Positions 1-5,739 of a stretch of DNA of 5,739 nucleotides are shown in pieces. Numbering within the stretch: the first letter of the stretch is position 1; each line of letters begins with the position of its first letter. Position numbers and translations under genes: made by a program. The stretch comes from Rudaea sp. (GTDB lineage: Bacteria; Pseudomonadota; Gammaproteobacteria; Xanthomonadales; Rhodanobacteraceae). Location: assembly GCA_025934455.1 (NCBI GenBank), contig JAICYA010000144.1, positions 1 through 5,739 of the forward strand, written 5' to 3'. The notes below the pieces were generated by a model. The model saw only the letters and a program-made list of their open reading frames with translations, did not search any database and was not told the origin of the DNA.

Positions 1-195
1 CTGGTGCTGGATTTCTTCTCGGCGTGGGCGCCGCAGGGCGTGGTCGACGCGGTGTCGGGCCTGAGTTTCCTCACCCACTTCGCTTCGATCAGCAAGGGCG
101 TGATCGAACTGCGCGACGTGATTTATTTCGGACTGACCATCGCGTTCTGGCTGTATGCCAGCGCCGTGGTGATCGATCTGAAAAAAGCCGACTGA
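1..195 (+). CDS. ABC-2 type transporter permease (GldF-like), C-terminal fragment
   Basis: Only the last 64 residues are present; the reading frame is open from base 1 and ends at TGA 193-195, so the start lies upstream. The fragment contains the stretch SFLTHFASISKGVIELRD (residues 22-39), which resembles the loop before the last membrane helix in GldF-type permeases. It is followed by a hydrophobic helix (about residues 40-58) and a short basic tail (DLKKAD). In this family the permease forms the membrane channel of an ABC exporter or an ABC-like machine powered by a separate ATPase. The identification leans on the GldG-family gene that starts 16 bases downstream, which is the usual neighbour. 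The first ATG in the window (base 24) belongs to another frame and is not a start. The substrate cannot be told from this fragment. Confidence 0.85.
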   Translation: MVLDFFSAWAPQGVVDAVSGLSFLTHFASISKGVIELRDVIYFGLTIAFWLYASAVVIDLKKAD

Positions 196-211
196 GTCCC
201 GGGAACCCCAC

Positions 212-2071
212 ATGACTTCCAACAAAAAACTCATGAGCGGCGGCGCGCTCGCGGTACTCGCCGTGCTGTTCGTCGCGGTGATCCTGATCTGCAATTCGCT
301 GTTCCGCGGCGCGCAGGCCGACCTGACCCAGAACCATTTGTATACATTGTCGCAGGGCACCAAGAACATCCTCGCCGACATCGACGAGCCGATACACCTT
401 TACTTGTTCTGGTCGGACAAGGAAACCCACGGCATTCCGCAACTGCGCATCTATGCGCAGCGCGTGCGCGAGATGCTCGAGGAGATGGCCGGCCGCGCGC
501 ACGGCAAGATCAAGCTCGAAGTGATCGACCCGCAACCGTTCTCCGAAGACGAAGACCGCGCTACCGGCTATGGCCTGCAGGCCGTGCCGGCGGGCAGCAA
601 TGGCGAGAAGATCTTCCTCGGCATCGCCGGCACGAATTCGACGAACGGCAAGTCGGTGATTCCGTTCCTGCAGCCGAACAAGGAAGCGTTCCTCGAATAC
701 GACATCGCCAAGCTCGTCCACGAGTTGACCATCACGCACAAACCCGTCGTGGGACTCGTTTCCGGCTTGCAGATCGGCCAAGGCTTCGACCCGGCGACGC
801 GTTCGTTGCGCGATGCCTGGGCTGTCGACCAGCAATTGACCCAGCAGTTCGACGTGCGTGAGTTGAACGCGGCGTCGATCAAGTCCATCGACAAGGACAT
901 AGCCGTGCTGGTGCTGATCCAGCCGAAGAAACTGCCGCCGGACGCGCAATACGCGATCGACCAGTTCGTGATGCGCGGCGGACACCTGTTGGTGTTCGTC
1001 GATCCGGACGCCGAGACCGACAAGGCCGGCGAGGATCCGGGCAATCCACAGGCGGCGATGCTCGCGGACAAATCCTCCGACCTGCCGGTGCTGTTCAAGG
1101 CCTGGGGCATAGACTACGACCCGCACAAGGTCGTGCTCGACCGCGCGCATGCGTTGCAGATCAGCGCACAGCCGGGCGCCGCGCCGGTGCCGGATCCGGC
1201 GATCCTCGGCTTCGTCAAGAGCGACCTGAGTCCGTCCGATGTGGTCACCGCGAACCTCGACACCATCAACGTGTCCAGCACCGGCTATTTCGCGCTGGCG
1301 AAGGGATCCAAATTCACGCTCACGCCGCTGATCCAGACCAGCGACGACGCCATGCCGGTGGACAGCTCGCGGGTGAAGTTCCTGCCCGATCCGACTGTCC
1401 TGCTCAACGGTTACACGCCCTCGCGCGAGCGCTATGTGGTCGCCGGACGTCTGGAAGGCCAATTCACGAGCGCCTTTCCGGACCGCAAGGAGGCCGGGCA
1501 CATCGCGCAGGCGAAGGACAAGGGCGAGATCATCCTCGTCGCCGACACCGACCTGCTCAGCGACCGGATGTGGGTGCAGGTGCAACCGTTTTTCGGCCAG
1601 AAGATCATGAACGCGTTCGCCAACAACGGCGACTTCTTCATCAACGCGGTGGACAACCTCACCGGTTCGTCCGATCTCATCTCGATCCGCGGACGCGCCA
1701 CGTCGCAAAGGCCCTTTAGCGTGGTCGAGGACATGAAACGCGCGGCCGAGCAGAATTCCCGCGGCAAGGAGCAGGAGCTGCAGCAGCAGTTGTCCGACAC
1801 CGAGCGCAAGCTCACCGAGCTGCAAAGCGGCAAGGCCAAGGGCAGCGAGATGATCCTGTCGCCGGCGCAGCAGAACGAGTTGCAGAGCTTCCTGCAGAAG
1901 AAGGTCGAGATCCGCAAGCAGTTGCGCCAGGTGCGCCGCGACCTGGACAAGGACATCGACGCGCTCGGCGCGCGCCTGAAGTTCCTCAACATCGCGCTGA
2001 TGCCGATCCTGATCACCATTGCCGCGCTGCTGTTCGCGGCGTGGAAGCGGCGCCGCCGCACCGCTGCGTGA
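212..2071 (+). CDS. GldG-family ABC transporter auxiliary protein
   Basis: Complete 619-residue protein of the GldG / ABC_transp_aux type, the non-ATPase, non-permease partner of GldF-like ABC systems. A short basic N-terminus (MTSNKK) leads into a membrane helix at about residues 10-27, and a second helix at about 591-611 ends in KRRRR. Both ends are therefore probably cytoplasmic and the roughly 560 residues between are periplasmic. Family-like landmarks are KPVVGLVSG (about 177-185), the RGGHLLVFVDP strand (255-265), GEIILVADTD (438-447) and DLISIRGR followed by RPF (488-502). Residues about 506-588 are rich in Glu, Gln, Lys, Arg and Leu and look like a long helical coiled coil leading straight into the last membrane helix. 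The start is set by the 16-base gap to the permease, with a weak GGGA (201-204) seven bases ahead. In Bacteroidetes the homologue serves gliding; in proteobacteria the role and substrate are not established, so the gliding name should not be transferred. Confidence 0.93.
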   Translation: MTSNKKLMSGGALAVLAVLFVAVILICNSLFRGAQADLTQNHLYTLSQGTKNILADIDEPIHLYLFWSDKETHGIPQLRIYAQRVREMLEEMAGRAHGKIKLEVIDPQPFSEDEDRATGYGLQAVPAGSNGEKIFLGIAGTNSTNGKSVIPFLQPNKEAFLEYDIAKLVHELTITHKPVVGLVSGLQIGQGFDPATRSLRDAWAVDQQLTQQFDVRELNAASIKSIDKDIAVLVLIQPKKLPPDAQYAIDQFVMRGGHLLVFVDPDAETDKAGEDPGNPQAAMLADKSSDLPVLFKAWGIDYDPHKVVLDRAHALQISAQPGAAPVPDPAILGFVKSDLSPSDVVTANLDTINVSSTGYFALAKGSKFTLTPLIQTSDDAMPVDSSRVKFLPDPTVLLNGYTPSRERYVVAGRLEGQFTSAFPDRKEAGHIAQAKDKGEIILVADTDLLSDRMWVQVQPFFGQKIMNAFANNGDFFINAVDNLTGSSDLISIRGRATSQRPFSVVEDMKRAAEQNSRGKEQELQQQLSDTERKLTELQSGKAKGSEMILSPAQQNELQSFLQKKVEIRKQLRQVRRDLDKDIDALGARLKFLNIALMPILITIAALLFAAWKRRRRTAA

Positions 2072-2073
2072 GG
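2070..2073 (+). promoter_or_regulatory. Ribosome binding site overlapping the GldG-family stop codon
   Basis: GAGG shares two bases with the TGA stop of the upstream gene (2069-2071) and sits eight bases before the ATG at 2082. It supports that ATG over the in-frame ATG at 2019, which would lie inside the preceding gene and add an Arg/Ala-rich extension ahead of an otherwise normal membrane anchor. The overlap suggests translational coupling of the two genes. Confidence 0.6.
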
Positions 2074-2081
2074 CCATTGCC

Positions 2082-3341
2082 ATGAATCCAAAAAAACTCG
2101 CCATTCTCGTTGCCGCGGCTGTCGTCGCCCTGATCGCAGCCTGGTACATCAACTCGTCCAATGCGCCGCGGATGGGCGTCTCCGCACAGGCGCAGCCCGT
2201 ATTGCCGGAGCTGCACGACCACGTCAACGACGTGAATGCGATCACGCTGACGGGCGCCGGCGACAAGGTGCTGGTCACGCTCAAGCGCGGCGCGGATGGC
2301 TGGAGCGTCGCCGAGAAATCGAACTATCCGGCGGACCTGGCCAGGATCCGCGCATTCCTGATCAAGCTCGACCAGGCGACGCTGACCGAGGCCAAGACGT
2401 CCAATCCCAAGCTCTACGGCGAACTCGGCGTCGACGACGTCAAGGACGCCAAGGCGACCGGCGTGCTCGTGACGTTAGGCGGCCTGGCCAAGCCGCTGTC
2501 CATCATCATCGGCAATTACAACGGCGCGGGTGGCGGCGGCACCTTCGTGCGTCGCGCGGGCGAGGCGCAATCCTGGCTGGCCGGCGGCAATCTCACCGCG
2601 AACAAGACCATCGCGGATTGGGAACAGCGCACGCTTGCCGACATTCCATCCACGCGCCTGCGCGCGGTGACGCTGACGAATCCCGACGGCAAGACGCTCA
2701 AGGTCTACAAGGACGCGCCAGGCGATGCCAACTTCAAGGTCGCCGACGTGCCCAAGGGTCGCGAGGCGGCTTCCGAATTCGTCGCCAACGGACTCGGCTC
2801 GGTGCTTTCGGGCCTGAATGCTGACGAGGTCTTCCCGGCCAAGGACATGGCGCCGCCGGACAAGGTCTGGAAGGACGAATATGCCGCGTTCGACGGCCTG
2901 GTCGTCTCCGCCACCGGCTGGGAACAAGGCGGCAAGGATTATGTGCAACTCGCCGCACGTCTCGATGAGGCCGCCGCCAACGCCCAGATCGACGCGGATC
3001 AGGCCAAGGCCAAAACCGAATACGAATCCGCCGTCGACGCTGCGAACAAGAAGGTAGCCGACGAGAAATCCACGACCGGCGCGCAGGCCAAGGCCAACGC
3101 GCAGGCGGCTTCCGATGTCGCCAAACCGCTGGCGGTGAGCGATCCCGCCAAGGCTCGCAGCGACAAACTTGCCGCCTTGAACAAGGAAGTGGCCAACCTG
3201 AACAAGACGTTCGCTGGCTGGACCTTCGCAGTGCCTGCCTACAAGTTCACCGACATGAGCAAGAATATGGACGACATGCTCAAGCCCTTGCCGGAGAAAA
3301 AGCCGGCAGAGAAGAAGTCCGCGGCCAAGCCGCACAAGTAA
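2082..3341 (+). CDS. DUF4340 domain-containing membrane-anchored protein
   Basis: Complete protein of 419 residues from the ATG at 2082; it ends in tandem in-frame TAA codons (3339-3344). A basic start (MNPKK) and a helix at about residues 6-22 form an N-terminal membrane anchor or uncleaved signal, placing the rest in the periplasm. The region from about residue 45 onward fits the DUF4340 pattern. It has an N-D-V-N-A-I-T-L strand, then a GWSV motif followed by YPAD, then the KTSNPKLYGELGVDD segment before a beta-rich part. Between about 294 and 373 is an Ala/Lys/Asp-rich, probably helical insertion, followed by GWTFAVPAYKF and a Lys/Pro/Ala-rich tail (about 403-419). DUF4340 genes commonly follow GldG-family genes in ABC-2 loci, and the 10-base spacing here fits one operon and one complex. 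The molecular function of DUF4340 is unknown; a structural or substrate-guiding role in the periplasm is inference. Confidence 0.92.
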   Translation: MNPKKLAILVAAAVVALIAAWYINSSNAPRMGVSAQAQPVLPELHDHVNDVNAITLTGAGDKVLVTLKRGADGWSVAEKSNYPADLARIRAFLIKLDQATLTEAKTSNPKLYGELGVDDVKDAKATGVLVTLGGLAKPLSIIIGNYNGAGGGGTFVRRAGEAQSWLAGGNLTANKTIADWEQRTLADIPSTRLRAVTLTNPDGKTLKVYKDAPGDANFKVADVPKGREAASEFVANGLGSVLSGLNADEVFPAKDMAPPDKVWKDEYAAFDGLVVSATGWEQGGKDYVQLAARLDEAAANAQIDADQAKAKTEYESAVDAANKKVADEKSTTGAQAKANAQAASDVAKPLAVSDPAKARSDKLAALNKEVANLNKTFAGWTFAVPAYKFTDMSKNMDDMLKPLPEKKPAEKKSAAKPHK

Positions 3342-3352
3342 TAAATGAGAAT

Positions 3353-3385
3353 CGCTTGCGGCGCCGTGTTGCGCCGCCGCAAGCG
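3353..3385 (+). terminator. GC-rich hairpin after the ABC operon, possible terminator
   Basis: A perfect 11-bp inverted repeat, CGCTTGCGGCG (3353-3363) against CGCCGCAAGCG (3375-3385), encloses an 11-base loop. An alternative inner pairing, GGCGC (3360-3364) with GCGCC (3371-3375), competes with the top of the stem. It starts 11 bases after the DUF4340 stop, as a transcription terminator would. No T-run follows on the plus strand (the next bases are GGAGCCGACG), so it is not a classical intrinsic terminator. It may instead act with Rho or protect the mRNA 3' end. Read on the minus strand the stem is followed by a T-rich stretch, but no gene points that way. Confidence 0.5.
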
Positions 3386-3402
3386 GGAGCCGACGCAAGG
3401 CG

Positions 3403-3430
3403 CATAATTCCTTTCGAACGAGCGTTCGAA
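3403..3430 (+). promoter_or_regulatory. Candidate promoter -10 and operator palindrome upstream of the acylase gene
   Basis: TTCGAACG (3413-3420), spacer AG, CGTTCGAA (3423-3430) is a perfect 18-base inverted repeat with a GAAC-N4-GTTC core. TTCGAACGA also recurs as a direct repeat at 3413-3421 and 3425-3433. Five bases upstream, CATAAT (3403-3408) matches five of six bases of a sigma-70 -10 box, although no convincing -35 sits at the proper spacing. If this -10 is used, transcription would start inside the palindrome, so a bound dimer would repress. The geometry fits a dimeric helix-turn-helix regulator such as the TetR family; the regulator itself is not in the window. The palindrome is certain as sequence, while its function and the promoter are inferred. 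Confidence 0.5.
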
Positions 3431-3451
3431 CGACGCCCGCGTCGTACCCAC

Positions 3452-3457
3452 AGGAGG
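3452..3457 (+). promoter_or_regulatory. Strong ribosome binding site of the acylase gene
   Basis: AGGAGG, a full Shine-Dalgarno match, lies five bases before the ATG at 3463. It fixes the start of the acylase reading frame, which is further supported by the signal peptide that begins there. Confidence 0.85.
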
Positions 3458-3462
3458 GAATC

Positions 3463-5739
3463 ATGGCCACCATACGCACCGGCGTTTGCCGGAGTCTTGT
3501 CGCTTTTACCGCATTTTCCATTGGTATACTTTCCCTGCCGCTGGCGGCGCAGACGATCGCGGCGCCAGGATTGTCCGCGCCCGGCACGATCTACTACAAC
3601 GCACTCGGCACGCCCACGATCAAGGCGGTGACCAGCTACGACGTCGCCTTCCTACAGGGTTACGCGCAGGCCAAGGCGCGCTTCTTCGAGATGGATTTCG
3701 ACCGCCGCGCCGCGAGCGGCACGCTTGCCGCGCTGGTTGGCCACGCCGCGCTCGCCAACGACGTGCAGACGCGCACGCTCGGGCTCGACCGCGCCGCGTT
3801 CGCCACCTGGCAGGCGCTGGACGCGGATACCAAGGGCTGGCTGCAGGCGTTTTCGAACGGCGTGAATTTCTGGCTGCAGACGCAGCCACTGCCGCCGGAG
3901 TACGGCGCGCTAATGCTCACGCACGCGGCGCCGTGGACGGCGCAGGACTCCATCATCATCGGCAAGGGCCTCGCGTTCCAGTTGTCGTTCGACCTCGACA
4001 TCCAGAACACCATCGACTTCGGCGCCTATTCGCAGGCCGCTGCGGCGGCGCACGTCGATCCGAATGCGCTGTTCTTCGGCGACACGCACCGTTTCGCGCC
4101 GCCGGACAATCGCTTCACCGTGCCCGGATTCACGCCGACCGATTCCGCGACGACCGGTGCGCCGACGTTCGCCTCGGCAATGGCAACGGTGCAGACGAGC
4201 GCGCAGCAAACGGCGGCGCTCGGCAACCTGCAAGTCGATCCGCGCGCACTGGCGCTGGCGCAGGCCTACCGCGACAAGATCGCCGGCAATCCCTTCATCG
4301 CGCCGACCCTGCATGCGCGCCTGGGCCGCGGCGGCAGCAACGAATTCGCGGTGAGCGGCGCGTTCACCGCCACCGGCAAACCGATCATCGCCAACGATCC
4401 GCATCTGACGCTCGCACTGCCGCCGATCTTCATGGAGATGCACCTGATTTCCGGCGACGGGCTCAACGTCACCGGCGTCAGCGTGCCGGGCGCGCCGGGC
4501 ATCATCCAGGGCTGCAACAGCAACATCTGCTGGGGCTCAACGGTCAATCCGATGGACGTGACCGATACCTTCCTGGAAACCTTCGCGGTCAACAGCTACG
4601 GCCTGCCCACGGCCATCGTCCACAACGGCGTGCAGGAACCCGTGCAGTGGGTGTTCCAGAGTTTCTACGTCAACCAGATGACGCCGGGGCAGACCGACAA
4701 CGTCGCCCGCGACAATTCCATCGGCTACACCAACGGCGCGATCACCGTGATCGTGCCGCGCCGGAACAACGGACCGGTCGTGCAGATCGGCACGCCCGGC
4801 AGTTGTTCGCTGACCGGCCAGACCCTCAATCCGGGCCTGGCCTGCGGATTGTCGATTGCCTACACCGGTTGGGGCGCGACATTCGAGCTGAAATCGTTCA
4901 AGCTGATTGATCGCGCGCAGAACATGAGCGATTTCCAGAACGCGCTGACCTATTTCGATTTCGGCTCGCAGAATTTTGCGTACGCCGACACGGCCGGCAA
5001 CATTGCTTACTTCACCAGCGCCGAGAACCCGATCCGCGACGACCTGCAGAACTTCGGCAAGTGGCTCGGCTCGCCGCCGTTCCTGATCCGCGACGGCTCC
5101 GGACAGGCGCACAACGACTGGTTGCCGGTGTCGCATCCGCAGCCCAATCAGGCGACTCCGTTCGAGATCATGCCGGCTTCGGAAATGCCGCACGTGATCA
5201 ATCCCGCGCAAGGCTATTTCGCCAACGCGAACAACGATCCGATTGGCATCACCGCGCAGAACAATCCGTTCGGCATGACGCGTCCCGGTGGCGGTGTGTA
5301 CTACCTTAACTACGGCTACGATGCCTACCGCATGGGCCGCATCGACCGCCTGCTGTCGGCGCTGGTGGCGTCGGGCAACAAGATCACCACGGCCGACATC
5401 CAGGCCGTGCAGCTGAACAACCAGCCGGTGGACGCGGAACTGGTGCTGCCGTATCTGCTCAATGCGTACTACCACGGCTCGACGACCGGGGCGTGGACGC
5501 CGCTGACGAACTTGGCGAACGATACACAGGTAAACGACGCTTTCGGGTTGCTGTACGGATGGGATTTGACGACGCCGACCGGCCTTGCGCAAGGTTTCGA
5601 TGCCGGTCGCGCGCCCGGTTCCGCCCCAACGAAAGCGCAACTCGACAACAGCGCGGCGGCGACGATTTTCTTCGTGTGGCGCAGCAACGCAATCAAGAAC
5701 ACGATCGACGCGACGCTGACTGCCTACGGACTCGGCAGC
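3463..5739 (+). CDS. Penicillin acylase family protein (Ntn hydrolase, S45), 3' end outside window
   Basis: The frame is open from ATG 3463 to the last base, giving 759 residues without a stop. Residues 1-29 form a signal peptide (Arg at 5 and 10, hydrophobic core 12-27, likely cut after LAA29), so the enzyme is exported. The alpha-chain motif GYAQAKARFFEMDFDRR is at 66-82. A low-complexity Thr/Ala-rich stretch before Ser292 probably contains the spacer peptide. RGGSNEFAVSG carries Ser292, the expected autocatalytic cleavage point and N-terminal nucleophile of the beta chain, followed by TATGKPIIANDPHL. Hand alignment to E. coli penicillin G acylase, from memory, gives Val361 for the oxyanion Ala69, Asp365/Asp368 for calcium ligands Asp73/Asp76, Asn590 (in NANND) for Asn241 and Arg623 for Arg263. 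QNFAYADTAGNI is at 503-514. The family hydrolyses amide bonds of beta-lactam side chains, acyl-homoserine lactones or other acyl-amides; the substrate cannot be assigned. The gene appears to be transcribed separately from the ABC operon. Confidence 0.94.
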   Translation, partial: MATIRTGVCRSLVAFTAFSIGILSLPLAAQTIAAPGLSAPGTIYYNALGTPTIKAVTSYDVAFLQGYAQAKARFFEMDFDRRAASGTLAALVGHAALANDVQTRTLGLDRAAFATWQALDADTKGWLQAFSNGVNFWLQTQPLPPEYGALMLTHAAPWTAQDSIIIGKGLAFQLSFDLDIQNTIDFGAYSQAAAAAHVDPNALFFGDTHRFAPPDNRFTVPGFTPTDSATTGAPTFASAMATVQTSAQQTAALGNLQVDPRALALAQAYRDKIAGNPFIAPTLHARLGRGGSNEFAVSGAFTATGKPIIANDPHLTLALPPIFMEMHLISGDGLNVTGVSVPGAPGIIQGCNSNICWGSTVNPMDVTDTFLETFAVNSYGLPTAIVHNGVQEPVQWVFQSFYVNQMTPGQTDNVARDNSIGYTNGAITVIVPRRNNGPVVQIGTPGSCSLTGQTLNPGLACGLSIAYTGWGATFELKSFKLIDRAQNMSDFQNALTYFDFGSQNFAYADTAGNIAYFTSAENPIRDDLQNFGKWLGSPPFLIRDGSGQAHNDWLPVSHPQPNQATPFEIMPASEMPHVINPAQGYFANANNDPIGITAQNNPFGMTRPGGGVYYLNYGYDAYRMGRIDRLLSALVASGNKITTADIQAVQLNNQPVDAELVLPYLLNAYYHGSTTGAWTPLTNLANDTQVNDAFGLLYGWDLTTPTGLAQGFDAGRAPGSAPTKAQLDNSAAATIFFVWRSNAIKNTIDATLTAYGLGS

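Noticed and set aside
89..2284. Minus-strand open frame of 731 codons opposite the GldG-family gene
   Set aside because: It spans three well-supported plus-strand genes, is full of Arg/His/Val/Leu/Asp-rich low-complexity sequence and shows no recognisable domain. In GC-rich genes the opposite strand often lacks stops, which explains its length.
3345..3407. Possible 20-codon small gene beginning MRIACGAVLRRRK in the intergenic stretch
   Set aside because: It has no Shine-Dalgarno sequence, and its sequence is accounted for by the GC-rich hairpin it crosses.
3497..3530. Promoter-like TTGTCG and TATACT inside the start of the acylase gene
   Set aside because: The 22-base spacing is too long, the location is after the start codon, and the AT-rich bases are explained by hydrophobic codons of the signal peptide.
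2475..3587. Minus-strand open frame of 370 codons
   Set aside because: It lies opposite the DUF4340 gene, runs across the intergenic hairpin and palindrome into the acylase start, and has no family-like motif; it is a composition shadow.
3486..4910. Plus-strand open frame of 474 codons overlapping the acylase in another frame
   Set aside because: It is extremely Arg/Ala-rich and begins inside the signal-peptide region without a ribosome binding site. The +1 frame from 3463 contains the full acylase motif series without interruption.
4537..5640. Minus-strand open frame of 367 codons opposite the acylase gene
   Set aside because: The overlapping plus-strand frame has clear catalytic motifs; this one is Arg/Val/His-rich without a recognisable domain.

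Overview
The window is GC-rich, densely coding DNA, and every supported gene lies on the plus strand. Gene content, strong Shine-Dalgarno sites and G/C-ending codons suggest a high-GC proteobacterium. A gammaproteobacterium of the Xanthomonadales/Lysobacterales type is the best guess, but it rests on general resemblance only and no marker gene is present.

Region 1 (1-3341) is the 3' part of an ABC-2 type transporter operon of the GldF/GldG kind. It holds the last 64 residues of the permease, then a complete GldG-family auxiliary protein (212-2071, 619 aa), then a complete DUF4340 protein (2082-3341, 419 aa). The genes are 16 and 10 bases apart, so they are probably co-transcribed and translationally linked. 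The ATPase gene and the rest of the permease should lie just upstream of the window. Both accessory proteins look anchored in the inner membrane with a large periplasmic part and a predicted helical, coiled-coil-like stretch near the C-terminus. They may form the periplasmic portion of the transporter; the substrate is unknown.

Region 2 (3342-3462) is a 121-base intergenic stretch. It contains a GC-rich 11-bp hairpin without a T-tract just after the operon. A perfect 8-2-8 inverted repeat of the regulator-operator type follows, and then a strong AGGAGG ribosome binding site.

Region 3 (3463 to the window end) is a long exported penicillin acylase family protein (Ntn hydrolase, peptidase S45), open at the 3' edge with 759 codons visible. 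Its nucleophile Ser292, predicted oxyanion Asn, Arg and calcium-binding Asp residues can be mapped by hand to E. coli penicillin G acylase. It appears to be a separate transcription unit with its own regulator site and no obvious functional link to the transporter.

No RNA genes, mobile elements, CRISPR arrays or minus-strand genes could be supported. I see no clear new multi-gene system. The points most worth a second look are the operator-like palindrome, the departures of the acylase from the textbook enzyme, and the paired helical segments of the two transporter accessory proteins.
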